A stretch of 64,000 nucleotides of DNA from Sphingobium sp. TCM1. Its GTDB lineage: Bacteria > Pseudomonadota > Alphaproteobacteria > Sphingomonadales > Sphingomonadaceae. Location of the stretch: NCBI RefSeq assembly GCF_001650725.1, contig NZ_LXVX01000001.1, positions 1-64,000 of the forward strand, read 5' to 3'. The notes below the pieces were generated by a model. It was not told the DNA's origin. It worked only from the letters and a program-made list of their open reading frames with translations, and ran no database searches. This document shows, one piece after another, positions 53,539-61,735 of the stretch (position 1 is its first letter; every line of letters starts with the position of its first letter). A program made the position numbers and the translations under genes.

Positions 53539-54831
53539 TCAGTCTAGTTCCACCCGGCGCACATCCCCCACAACAAAAATATAGGCCGCCGCTCCGATCA
53601 GGGCCAGCATTCCGATGAAGGCCAGCGCGCCATAGAAGGAGCCAGTCTGACCCACGATCAGGCCCACCACGATCGGGGTCACGATCCCGGCCAGATTAGC
53701 GCAGAGGTTGAACACGCCCCCGGTCAGGCCGATGAACTGCCGCGGCGCAACGTCTGAAATCAGCGTCCAACCCAGATTGACCATACCTTGGCCGAAAAAG
53801 GCGATCGACATGATGGCAATGACCAGCGTGTTGCTCTGGACATAATTGGCCGCGATGATCGTCGACGCCAGCAATAGCCCCACAACGATCGGCAGCTTGC
53901 GACCGACATTGGCAGACCCGGTGCGACGGATCAGCAAATCGGATACCTGCCCGCCCAGCAGCACCCCTGCTGACGCGGCAATATATGGTAGAATAGCAAA
54001 GGTTCCCGATTTCAGCCAATCCATGCCCCGCTCAGTCGCCAGATAGGTCGGGAACCAGGTCAAAAAGAAGACAAGCGTAGAATTGCCGCAAAACTGCCCG
54101 ATCGAAGCACCCAATATCTGCCGCTTGCTCATCAGTTTTCGCACATTCGACCACGAAAACGGGATTTTCACTTCCTGCTTCGTCACCGTCAGTCCACCGC
54201 CAAGGCGAATATGCTCCAGTTCGGCCGAGTTCACGCGGAGGCTCTCGCCTGGATCGCGATAGCGGGCGTAGAGCAGCACCCCGAAGGCCATGCCCAGCGC
54301 GCCAGCGATCAGGAACAGCGCGCGCCAGCCCAAACTCCCCACGACCCAGAAGAGAACCGGGCTGAAAAAGGCCAGCCCCGCATATTGCCCCACGGCATAG
54401 ACCGAATTGGCCCTCGCGCGCTCGTCCTGCGGGAACCAACTGCTGAGAATGCGGCTGTTGCACGGGTAGCAAGGCGCTTCCGCCACGCCCAGCGCGAGAC
54501 GGAAGCCGAACAACATTGCCACATTACCCGCGATGCCGTGGAGCAGGGTGAAGAAGGACCAGAGGATCAGCGATCCGGCATAGGTGATACGCGTGCCCAG
54601 CCGGTCCAGAAGAAGCCCGCCCGGTATCTGTGCGGCGACATAGGTCCAGGAGAAGGCGGAGAAAATGAAACCCATCATCTCCGGCGAAACCTTCAGTTCC
54701 GCGGTCAGGGCGGGCGCGGCGACGCCCATCACGGCGCGGTCCATATAATTGAGCATGGTGGCGACGCTTATCAGCGCCAGCACGCCCAGCCGCGCGCGGG
54801 TAGGCCGCAGCATGTCGGTCGCGGTCCTCAT
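53539..54831 (-). CDS. MFS transporter, quinate/shikimate or related anion
   Basis: 430 residues from the ATG overlapping the AroQ stop (ATGA). Twelve transmembrane helices of the anion:cation symporter (ACS) type: LNYMDRAVMGVAAPAL in helix 1, the loop LLLDRLGTRITYAGSLILWSFFTLLHG, FRLALGVAEAPCYPCNSRILSSWFPQDERARANSV, and the second-half LGGQVSDLLIRRTGSANVGRK. This family carries galactonate, hexuronates, 4-hydroxyphenylacetate and similar acids. Coupling to AroQ and the quinate genes makes quinate or shikimate the best guess. Confidence 0.88.
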   Translation of the reverse strand: MRTATDMLRPTRARLGVLALISVATMLNYMDRAVMGVAAPALTAELKVSPEMMGFIFSAFSWTYVAAQIPGGLLLDRLGTRITYAGSLILWSFFTLLHGIAGNVAMLFGFRLALGVAEAPCYPCNSRILSSWFPQDERARANSVYAVGQYAGLAFFSPVLFWVVGSLGWRALFLIAGALGMAFGVLLYARYRDPGESLRVNSAELEHIRLGGGLTVTKQEVKIPFSWSNVRKLMSKRQILGASIGQFCGNSTLVFFLTWFPTYLATERGMDWLKSGTFAILPYIAASAGVLLGGQVSDLLIRRTGSANVGRKLPIVVGLLLASTIIAANYVQSNTLVIAIMSIAFFGQGMVNLGWTLISDVAPRQFIGLTGGVFNLCANLAGIVTPIVVGLIVGQTGSFYGALAFIGMLALIGAAAYIFVVGDVRRVELD

Positions 54832-55283
54832 GCTGCGTTCCGCCGGTCGATCTGGAGCAGATGGCGCACCGCCAACGCATAGCCGTCGATACCCATACCC
54901 GACACAATGGCCGTGACCGACCGGGTCATGATGGAGCGCGATCGCCATTCCTCCTCGCGCCTGTGGATGTTGGAAATATGAACCTCGATGATCGGACAAT
55001 CACACATTTTGAGCGCGTCCAGTACCGGATAGCCCGCATAGGAAAAGGCGGCTGGATTGATGACGATCCCGAAGGCCCCCGCCCTTGCCTCATGCAACCA
55101 GCCGATCATTTCATGTTCGGCGTTGGTCTGGCGGAATACCAGGCTGACGCCGCTTCCATCCAGTTCACGCAGGCAGGCGGCTTCCACATCGGCCAGGGTT
55201 TCCTGGCCATAAATATGGGGTTCGCGCACACCCAGCAGGTCGAGATTGGGTCCGTTCAGAACATGAATGAAACGCTGGCCCAT
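54828..55283 (-). CDS. aroQ: Type II 3-dehydroquinate dehydratase
   Basis: 151 residues from the ATG at 55283 with GGGAGGGAAGG upstream. It converts 3-dehydroquinate to 3-dehydroshikimate. The type II signature is clear: LNGPNLDLLGVREPHIYG with the catalytic Tyr and Arg, INPAAFSYAGYPVLDAL, and EVHISNIHRREEEWRSRS with the catalytic His and Arg. The usual GY(T/S)HTS-type loop is SYAGY. Being first in an operon with a transporter and catabolic dehydrogenase, it is the degradative (QuiB) rather than the biosynthetic copy. Confidence 0.95.
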   Translation of the reverse strand: MGQRFIHVLNGPNLDLLGVREPHIYGQETLADVEAACLRELDGSGVSLVFRQTNAEHEMIGWLHEARAGAFGIVINPAAFSYAGYPVLDALKMCDCPIIEVHISNIHRREEEWRSRSIMTRSVTAIVSGMGIDGYALAVRHLLQIDRRNAA

Positions 55284-55375
55284 GGTCGACCCTTCCCTCC
55301 CCAATGCGCGTCAGGATGTCCTTCCTGATCTTGCAGAATCAGCTTTACGCCGAAGAACGAACCGGTGCAAGTGAA

Positions 55376-55393
55376 ATGTACCAAATGGTACAT
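55376..55393. promoter_or_regulatory. Palindrome upstream of aroQ
   Basis: ATGTACC-AAAT-GGTACAT is a perfect inverted repeat (7-base arms, 4-base spacer). It lies 93 bases upstream of aroQ and 7 bases downstream of the lipoprotein stop codon. It could be an operator for the aroQ unit or a short hairpin. CGAACCGGT nearby (55358-55366) partly resembles the TetR-type sites at 53488 and 59663. Confidence 0.5.
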
Positions 55394-55399
55394 CGGTTT

Positions 55400-56491
55400 T
55401 CAGCGAAGGCTCCGGATCGCGATACGATCCGCCTGATAGGAACCCAGCCACAGTTCATCTTGGATGACGACCGCCGCGGAAACGCCATTGAACAGGGCAT
55501 CGGGCGCTCCATAAGCCACCACGGACATGCCACGCGTCGCGGGGTTGAGCTGGGCCACGACATAGCCGCGATGGCAGGTCATGCCATCGGCAACGCCATT
55601 CACGATCTTGCGCAAGCCGCCACACGCCGGTTCATCCCGGACCATGCCCGCAAGCAACAGCCGATCGCCATCCCAGTGAATATTGTCGGGCATGAATTCG
55701 GGCGCCTGCACCCGCCATAACGGCGCCCGGCTACCCCGCCGCGCATAGGAGACGACTTCGCGCAGGCCGAAGGCTATCACATAGAATCCGCTGTCGTCGC
55801 GTGCGGTTTCCAGGCCGTTATTGCCGGGCAACTCCGTCCCTGGCAGCAGGCGAAACGCCGCATCTTCAGGCTTGCGCTCATAAACGCCGCCCGTCACCCG
55901 GCCCATCACGAAATCGGTGATGCTGGTTCCCGGCCGGGTAAGTACGGTCGCCAGCACGGTTCCATCGCTGTAGGAAGCGACACTGTTGGCGACATGACCA
56001 GGGGGCATGGACAGGCAACCCCGCCAACGCAGCCGGGGCGCTGCGTCGACATCGTCGAAATTCACGTCAAAGACCTCGATCGCCTCCCTGCCCCCGTGAT
56101 TGACCACGAGCAATCGCGCAGCGGACGCGCCCGTCTGACGCAGGCTCAGTCCTCGCGCGGTGAACAGCGCCAGATCAGGTGGGGCATCACAATCTGCATA
56201 ATGCGGGTCACGGTCGACCTGATCCGGTTCACCGCGAAACCACAGCGCCGCCTTGCGCGTGCGGCTGTCGACGATCTTGAGCCCCGCGCCGGTCGCGAAA
56301 CCACTCGCAATGACCCAGCGGGTGCCGGGGATGACGGCGAGATCCTCCGGCTTCATCGCTCCGCAGACGAAGGAAAATTGCCCGGTCGACTTGCAAGGAC
56401 CGGCGTCGGTGCCAAGGCGCCTTGCCGGCACGGGCGCGCAGCCCGCCAGCAGTATCGCCAGCGCAGCACAGGTTGCCAAAGCCCCGCGCAT
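55400..56491 (-). CDS. SMP-30/propeller-like lipoprotein
   Basis: 363 residues. The lipobox is ILLAGCAP with Cys18. The mature part is a six-bladed-propeller type (KPEDLAVIPGTRWVIASGFATGAGLKIVDSRTRKAALW, VVNHGGREAIEVFDV, DGTVLATVL, NNGLETARDDSGFYVIAF, MPDNIHWDGDRLLLAGM). Asn/Asp residues at blade ends recall the Ca-binding sites of paraoxonase and SMP-30 lactonases. A role as a lactonase or esterase on plant phenolic esters is possible. It shares one base with the stop of the DUF3237 gene and ends the esterase operon. Confidence 0.78.
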   Translation of the reverse strand: MRGALATCAALAILLAGCAPVPARRLGTDAGPCKSTGQFSFVCGAMKPEDLAVIPGTRWVIASGFATGAGLKIVDSRTRKAALWFRGEPDQVDRDPHYADCDAPPDLALFTARGLSLRQTGASAARLLVVNHGGREAIEVFDVNFDDVDAAPRLRWRGCLSMPPGHVANSVASYSDGTVLATVLTRPGTSITDFVMGRVTGGVYERKPEDAAFRLLPGTELPGNNGLETARDDSGFYVIAFGLREVVSYARRGSRAPLWRVQAPEFMPDNIHWDGDRLLLAGMVRDEPACGGLRKIVNGVADGMTCHRGYVVAQLNPATRGMSVVAYGAPDALFNGVSAAVVIQDELWLGSYQADRIAIRSLR

Positions 56492-57024
56492 CAGGTCACG
56501 CGATAGACGCGGATACGCACGGACGGCTTGGGCGCATCCGCCGGCGGCGATCCCAGCGTGCCGACGAAGATGGCCTGGTTGAGCCAGGCATGAGGACCAT
56601 CCGGCACCTCGAAACTGGGGATAGTGCGCAGATAACGCTGCGCCGCTCCTGGCACCCGGCTGTTGGTCAGGCCGACATTGCGGACATGGATCTGCGTGCC
56701 GTCGTCGGCCTGCATCATGTAATCAGCTTCTATGACGGTCCAGTCATCCGCACGCTGCAACTGCCAGTCGGCACCGCCCGCCAGAACCTTGCCCCGGATG
56801 CGCGGCCCGCTGAAGCTGCCGCCCGTAATCGGCACCCGCCGCCGCGTGCCCAGCGGCGTCCGCCCGACCTCGACGGTCGGCTCCAGCGTCACGATCGCCT
56901 CGTAGACAAATTCCAGGCCCGGCTCGTCCACACCTGCCGCAAGCGCCGTGGCGCCAAGGGTCCATCCCGCGAAGACCGCACCCCCGCCGGTCAAAAAGGC
57001 GCGCCTGTTCAGGTCCATCATCAT
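56491..57024 (-). CDS. DUF3237 protein with Tat signal
   Basis: About 177 residues. The N-terminal MDLNRRAFLTGGGAVFAGWTLGATALAAG has twin arginines and a mild hydrophobic core ending at ALAAG, fitting Tat export. The mature part (FVYEAIVTLEPTVEVGRTPLGTRRRVPITGGSFSGPRIRGKVLAGGADW, EADYMMQADDGTQIHVRN) is DUF3237. The family is frequent near aromatic-catabolic genes; its function is not established. Three consecutive ATG codons make the exact start uncertain. It lies 2 bases after the carboxylesterase gene. Confidence 0.85.
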   Translation of the reverse strand: MMMDLNRRAFLTGGGAVFAGWTLGATALAAGVDEPGLEFVYEAIVTLEPTVEVGRTPLGTRRRVPITGGSFSGPRIRGKVLAGGADWQLQRADDWTVIEADYMMQADDGTQIHVRNVGLTNSRVPGAAQRYLRTIPSFEVPDGPHAWLNQAIFVGTLGSPPADAPKPSVRIRVYRVT

Positions 57025-57026
57025 CT

Positions 57027-58646
57027 TCAATCCCTGATCCTCGGTCGATCGGCGGGGGCCGCCGGCCGGACATTGTCGCTGAGCAGGGGCAGCGTCCTGA
57101 AATGCGGCCAATCGATCATGCCGCTCTTGTCCGGTGCCACTCCGTCGCCAAGGAGAAGCAGTCGCGGCCGGGCAGCCTGCCAGGCGGGCCAGTCGTTCCC
57201 CGGATTTCCGTTGCGCGCAAAGGCCAGCAACCGGTCCATCATGCGATCTGACAATTGCCGGTCATAGGGCGTCCAGTCGCGTGTCACGCGGAAGCGGTTG
57301 AGGCTCTCCAGCGTTCCCAGCCAATAAGGCACATCGGCGGTATGATAGGCGCCGACAGTCGCGGGATCATGATCGGCAAAGGCAACGCCCGGCCGGTAGG
57401 GATGGGTGCGGGTAAAGAAATAGGCGAAAACCGGCGCCTTGCCGCTCGACTGTGCTTGCGCCCAGGCCGCCATCTGCGAACCCAGCGTCATGTCCCTTTC
57501 CACGTCGCGAGCCGCGCGACGGGCCTCCTCTAACGTCCGGGCGGGATATGCGCGCAGAATCTGCTCCGCATTGGCCGGGAATGTGGCCCGGATGGCTCGC
57601 TGATAATCGGTCATGTCGGCAATGGGGCCCAACGACCGAAAGGACTCGTCGCGGGTGAAACCGATCATCGCGGGCACATCGGCCTGCCGCCCTTGGGCAA
57701 ATGCCTGTTCGGGGGGCAGGGGCACGACATGTTCGTCCAGCACGATGGGGCGGCGGCGCAGCGGCGCGGCCAGTGCAATCAGACGGTCCGCCGGGACATC
57801 GCGCATCTCTTCGATCGACTGTGCGCCCAGCGCCTTTTGCAGATCCAGTCCCTCGCGCTCCGCCTCGGCCAGCGGCACGGGCGCCATCAGGTCGCCCAAT
57901 GCGCTGCCGCTCATACCCACGACGCGGTGGAACAGACCCTTGGCCGCCGGGCTCGCCTGCAACAGCGAGACGGACATCGATCCCGCCGACTGCCCCGCTA
58001 TCGTCACATTGGCCGGATCGCCACCGAAACCGCCAATATTGCGCTTCACCCACTGCAGGGCCGCGATCTGGTCCTTCAGCCCGTAATTGCCCGAACTGCC
58101 CTGCCCTTCGGCCGTCAGGCCGGGATGGGCCAGAAAACCCAGCGGCCCGACGCGATAGGCTATCGCGACATAAACCGCGCCCTTGGCGGCGAGCGGTTCG
58201 CCCGCATAATTCGCCATGGACGCCGAACCGACATTGAAGCCGCCGCCATAGATCCAGACGATTACGGGATAGCGGCGGCCCGCCAGAGGTGGCCCAGGAG
58301 GGGACCAGATGTTGAGATAGAGGCAATCTTCGCTGGTCGCCTCTTCCCCGAAATAATGATTGATGGTCCGCCCGCGCAGCGACTGGATGCACTCGGGCGC
58401 CGGACGATCGGCATTCCAGATGCCTTCCCAGCGCGCATGAGCCTGGGGATCGCGCCAGCGCAGATCGCGCACCGGCGGCGCGGCGAAGGGCACGCCGAGC
58501 CAGGCGCGGACACCCGACGGCAGAATCTTCCCAGCCACCAGTCCCGCTTCGGTCCGCACGGGATCGCCCGCCGGACGCTCGATAATCTGCGCAGAAGCCG
58601 CTGACGCGATCGCCAGCAGGCCAATGGCAAGCGCGATGCAACGCAT
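57027..58646 (-). CDS. Exported type-B carboxylesterase
   Basis: 539 residues. A signal peptide ends near ASAASAQ. It has the carboxylesterase type-B marks EDCLYLNIWSPPG, the oxyanion loop YGGGFNVGS and the nucleophile Ser220 in GQSAGSMSVSLLQ, with the later His region ADVPYWLGTL. It is a tannase/feruloyl-esterase-like size but belongs to the cholinesterase fold. It could release quinate and a cinnamate from chlorogenate-type esters in the periplasm. The start shares one base with the stop of the next esterase gene. Confidence 0.9.
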   Translation of the reverse strand: MRCIALAIGLLAIASAASAQIIERPAGDPVRTEAGLVAGKILPSGVRAWLGVPFAAPPVRDLRWRDPQAHARWEGIWNADRPAPECIQSLRGRTINHYFGEEATSEDCLYLNIWSPPGPPLAGRRYPVIVWIYGGGFNVGSASMANYAGEPLAAKGAVYVAIAYRVGPLGFLAHPGLTAEGQGSSGNYGLKDQIAALQWVKRNIGGFGGDPANVTIAGQSAGSMSVSLLQASPAAKGLFHRVVGMSGSALGDLMAPVPLAEAEREGLDLQKALGAQSIEEMRDVPADRLIALAAPLRRRPIVLDEHVVPLPPEQAFAQGRQADVPAMIGFTRDESFRSLGPIADMTDYQRAIRATFPANAEQILRAYPARTLEEARRAARDVERDMTLGSQMAAWAQAQSSGKAPVFAYFFTRTHPYRPGVAFADHDPATVGAYHTADVPYWLGTLESLNRFRVTRDWTPYDRQLSDRMMDRLLAFARNGNPGNDWPAWQAARPRLLLLGDGVAPDKSGMIDWPHFRTLPLLSDNVRPAAPADRPRIRD

Positions 58647-59632
58647 CAGCGCCCGGCCTTCAACTGCGCATCGAAGAAGCGGAATGTCAGGTCCAGCGCC
58701 CGCAGGCTGGCCGCGCGGGTCGCCGCTGCATCCGCGCCGATCCAGCTATGCCCCACGCCGGAAATGATCTCGAGCGTGACAGGGATATGCGCCGACTTCA
58801 GCTTCGCCGCCAATTCCTGCGACTGGGTCGCCGGCACGGTCTTGTCCTCCGTGCCGTGGATCAGCAGCATTGGTGGATCCTTGGCATCCACATGCGAAGC
58901 CGGGCTGGCCGCCGCAATCCGCTCAGGCGGACAGGCGCCCTTAATGCAGTCGAGATAGGTATTTTCGGCGCGGGGAATGGCGGACTGCGGCATGGTCGCG
59001 AAGTCATACACGCCATACCAGCCGACCGCGCCCTGCACGCAGTCGTTTTCCCCTATATTGCTCTTGTCCTCGCCGCCTGGGGCGTGACCGCAATCGAGCG
59101 CCGCGAGCGCCGCCAACTGCCCACCCGCAGAACCGCCCCAGATCGCGACATGCTTCGCATCGATGCCATAACTGCTCGCATTGGCCTTAAGGAAACGGAT
59201 GCCGGAGCGCACATCGTCAATCGCGGCCGGAAAGGGCGCTTCTCCCGACAGCCGATATTCTAGCGACGCCACCACATAACCCCGGGCCGACAGATCGGCG
59301 AGAACGGCGGTAAAGTCGCTGAATGCACCCGATTGTCGCGTATGCCCCGCCATCCAGCCGCCACCATGGACATAGATGACGAGCGGCCATGGGCCATCGC
59401 CTTTCGGGCGATAAAGATCGAGCGTGATCGGGCGATAGCCGGGGATCGTCGAGAAACTGATGTCCGTGCTGACCTTGACCCCATTGGCAAAGTTCACGAC
59501 GCGTTCAGGCATCGGATCACCCAGCGCCGGTTCGGGCGAGGTCGCCGGGCTTTGCGCCCGCGCCACGCCCGTCACTGCCAAGAGGGCCATGGCCATCACC
59601 CGGACAAAGGCCGGGGCTTTTCGCTCTCGCAT
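58646..59632 (-). CDS. Exported alpha/beta hydrolase (BD-FAE/HSL-like esterase)
   Basis: 328 residues. A signal peptide ends at GVARAQ. The oxyanion HGGGW motif, nucleophile Ser168 in WGGSAGGQLAALAAL, an Asp in LLIHGTEDKTVP and the His in GVGHSWIGAD complete the triad. Six Cys in the middle (DCGHAP, NDCVQG, LDCIKGACPP) suggest disulfides in the periplasm. It is first in the operon with the second esterase, DUF3237 and lipoprotein genes. The promoter has a TetR-type motif (59661-59680). GGGAGAGAG lies before the ATG. An ester of quinate, shikimate or a hydroxycinnamate is the likely substrate. Confidence 0.88.
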   Translation of the reverse strand: MRERKAPAFVRVMAMALLAVTGVARAQSPATSPEPALGDPMPERVVNFANGVKVSTDISFSTIPGYRPITLDLYRPKGDGPWPLVIYVHGGGWMAGHTRQSGAFSDFTAVLADLSARGYVVASLEYRLSGEAPFPAAIDDVRSGIRFLKANASSYGIDAKHVAIWGGSAGGQLAALAALDCGHAPGGEDKSNIGENDCVQGAVGWYGVYDFATMPQSAIPRAENTYLDCIKGACPPERIAAASPASHVDAKDPPMLLIHGTEDKTVPATQSQELAAKLKSAHIPVTLEIISGVGHSWIGADAAATRAASLRALDLTFRFFDAQLKAGR

Positions 59633-59660
59633 CTCTCTCTCCCGTTGGTCCGCATTTTAT

Positions 59661-59680
59661 TACGCGAACTATTCCGTACA
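59661..59680. promoter_or_regulatory. Candidate TetR-type site upstream of the esterase operon
   Basis: TACGCGAACTATTCCGTACA lies about 29 bases before the esterase ATG. It shares CGAACT-N2-T-N2-GTA with the minus strand of the palindrome at 53488-53503. The internal symmetry is weaker. The TetR gene begins directly upstream. Confidence 0.4.
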
Positions 59681-59715
59681 TAATTAGCCGTCGGCGATCT
59701 GGCAGGCAAGTCCAA

Positions 59716-60375
59716 TCAGCGTCGACACCAGCTTTCGATCACGTCGATCACGCTCATGCGGCGGCGCGCCAGCGCCTTGGGCGAACTCATGTCGCGCTCG
59801 AAGCCATAGGAAAAGGTATAGCGGTTCGAAACATTGTAGAAGCAGAGGGCACTGATCGTCATGTGCAGTTCGACAGGGTCGATGCCTTCGCGAAACTGAC
59901 CGCCGGCCACACCCCGCGCCATAATGCCGCGCAGATGATCGATGACCTTGCGATTACGTTCTTTGATACCCGGGATCTCGCCGACATGGGCACCCCGCAG
60001 AATGTTCTCGTTCATTACCAGCCGGACGAATTCTGGATGCTGGTTATGATAATCGAAGGTCGCACCAACGACATCGCGCAACGCCGCGTCGGGATCCAGA
60101 TGATCGCGCCGATCGTCGGCATCCATCTCGCGCACGGCCGTGTAGGCCCGCTCCAGAACCGCGCGATACAACCCTTCCTTGCCGCCGAAATAATAATAGA
60201 TCATCCGCTTGGAGGAATTGGTCCGTTCCGCGATCTCGTCGATCCGCGCACCGCTCAGTCCCTTGTCGGCAAATTCCGCCGTCGCAACCTCCAATATGTT
60301 GAAACGGGTTTCCTCTGCCTCCAACGCCCGCGAATTTCGTCCGACCTCATTCTTCGTAAGCGCGGCTTTGGCCAC
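59716..60375 (-). CDS. TetR/AcrR-family regulator of the quinate-ester locus
   Basis: About 219 residues from a GTG at 60375, with AAGGAAAAG 9 bases upstream. This gives the usual family length; the open frame continues upstream to 60513, but that part crosses a palindrome and lacks family character. The N-terminal helix-turn-helix is ILEVATAEFADKGLSGARIDEIAERTNSSKRMIYYYFGGKEGLYRAVLE. The C-terminal domain (about 90-215) would bind the inducer. It lies just upstream of, and parallel to, the esterase operon. It probably represses that operon and the TonB receptor through TACnAACnnGTTnGTA-type sites. Confidence 0.85.
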   Translation of the reverse strand: MAKAALTKNEVGRNSRALEAEETRFNILEVATAEFADKGLSGARIDEIAERTNSSKRMIYYYFGGKEGLYRAVLERAYTAVREMDADDRRDHLDPDAALRDVVGATFDYHNQHPEFVRLVMNENILRGAHVGEIPGIKERNRKVIDHLRGIMARGVAGGQFREGIDPVELHMTISALCFYNVSNRYTFSYGFERDMSSPKALARRRMSVIDVIESWCRR

Positions 60376-60720
60376 TTGCTCTTTTCCTTCGATCTGCTTT
60401 CTGCCGCCCGTCTCATAGCGGGCTTCTCTACTGCACTCCAGATGCGGCGCGGCATCTGTGAAAGTGGATGGGGCACCGCTTGCCGAGACCGCCAACGAGA
60501 CACGCGCGAGCACTGACGGGACGACAGATAGTCATTACGGAAACCATCGGCATGCCACGACTTGAGCCAGAACAGACGTCACGAGTAATAGACCTTTGCA
60601 TTCCACGAACATTGCGATGGAAGCGAGGACCGAACGGTGTATCACAATCAACAAATGGGCGATTTACATTTGATGCTGTGGCGCGCAAAAGGCTATCCTC
60701 CTCCGGCAAGGGTGCGCTCC
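60376..60720. other. Divergent intergenic region between TetR and MucR-like genes
   Basis: 345 bases without a supported gene. It holds the inverted repeat at 60439-60458 and the leaders of both neighbours. In-frame extensions of both genes run into it but show no conserved features. Confidence 0.4.
60439..60458. promoter_or_regulatory. Inverted repeat upstream of the TetR gene
   Basis: CAGATGC-GGCGCG-GCATCTG is a perfect repeat with 7-base arms and a 6-base spacer. It ends 64 bases before the preferred TetR start. It is unrelated in sequence to the TACnAAC sites, so it may serve another regulator or fold in RNA. Confidence 0.4.
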
Positions 60721-61695
60721 ATGGCAGAAGAAAAACCGTCCGATATCACGTCGCTTACCGTCCAGTTGCTCAGTGCTTTCGTCTCCAACAATTCTGTTCC
60801 CAGCGAAAGCCTTGCTGATCTCATCAAGTCGACGCGCGCTGCGTTGACGGAAGACACTGACAAGCCCACAGCCGATGGGGCACTGCCCGAACATGTGCCC
60901 GCCGTTTCAGTGCGCAAGAGCCTTGCTTCCGCTGACTTCATCCTCAGCTTGATCGACGGCAAGCCATACAAGACGTTGAAGCGTCACCTAGCAACCCATG
61001 GGCTGACGCCTGCCGAGTATCGCGAGCGCTATAATCTGCCCAAAACCTATCCGCTTGTATCGAAGAGTTACTCGGAAGCACGGCGCGCGGTGGCCACGCG
61101 ACTGGGCCTGGGCAGGAAGGCCGCGCCCGCGTCAGTCGATCAGGTCAGCGACACCTCAGAGACGGTCGAGATTCCAGCCGCAAAGGAAGCGGCGCCTGCC
61201 GGGGTGAAGAAGCAACCTGCCACGTCCAAGCGCGCCCCGACAGCGACACCTTCCAAGACCGCACCCGGATCAATAACGGCAAACGCCAGGCCCGCTCCTC
61301 CCAAGAAGCGAGAAGCCAAAGCCAAGCCATCTGCCGCCACGGCAACAACCTCCTCTGTCGTAACGGAGGCGTCTTCAGCGGCGGCGACCGGCGTCGACAA
61401 AGTGTCGGCCGCCAATCGGAAAAAGGCGCAAACGGCGCCCGAAACGGCAACGAACGCCGCCTCCGTCGCCGCAACAAAGCCGCCGGCTTCGAGTAAGCTC
61501 GGCCGCAAGCGGCTTTCCATCCCGTTTGGCAAAGCGGGGACGGACCAGAAAGCGGAGACGCCCGGAACCACGAAGCCCAAAGCCACGCCCAAGAACGCCA
61601 CCGCAAGGGCAAAGCCCGCGTCCAGGACAAAATCCTCGAAGTCGGCGCTCAAAGCGGCCAGCAGCGACGCGCCCGAGCCGGGCAACGGGGACTGA
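60721..61695 (+). CDS. MucR-family regulator with altered zinc site and H1-like tail
   Basis: 324 residues from the ATG at 60721. Residues 1-134 are a MucR/Ros protein: SDITSLTVQLLSAFVSNNSVP (oligomerising N-terminus), VSVRKSL, then FILSLIDGKPYKTLKRHLATHGLTPAEYRERYNLPKTYPLV. The zinc ligands of MucR are Cys-Asp-His-His; here the Cys is Ser76, while Asp79, His89 and His93 remain. Residues about 135-324 are a low-complexity tail rich in Lys, Ala, Pro, Thr and Ser with many KP, AK and TK steps, resembling histone H1/AlgP-like DNA-compacting tails. MucR proteins are usually about 140-150 residues, so the tail more than doubles the length. A nucleoid-associated role is plausible. Confidence 0.85.
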   Translation: MAEEKPSDITSLTVQLLSAFVSNNSVPSESLADLIKSTRAALTEDTDKPTADGALPEHVPAVSVRKSLASADFILSLIDGKPYKTLKRHLATHGLTPAEYRERYNLPKTYPLVSKSYSEARRAVATRLGLGRKAAPASVDQVSDTSETVEIPAAKEAAPAGVKKQPATSKRAPTATPSKTAPGSITANARPAPPKKREAKAKPSAATATTSSVVTEASSAAATGVDKVSAANRKKAQTAPETATNAASVAATKPPASSKLGRKRLSIPFGKAGTDQKAETPGTTKPKATPKNATARAKPASRTKSSKSALKAASSDAPEPGNGD

Positions 61696-61702
61696 TGCCC
61701 GC

Positions 61703-61735
61703 GCGGTGGCGCGCCTCCGGCAGGAGCGCCACCGC
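61703..61735 (+). terminator. Hairpin downstream of the MucR-like gene
   Basis: GCGGTGGCGC (61703-61712) pairs perfectly with GCGCCACCGC (61726-61735) over a 13-base loop, 8 bases after the stop codon. No T-run follows, so termination may be only partial. Confidence 0.55.

Noticed and set aside
60376-60513. 46-codon upstream extension of the TetR gene
   Set aside because: It spans a perfect palindrome, gives an overlong N-terminus before the helix-turn-helix, and a GTG with a ribosome-binding site yields the normal family length.
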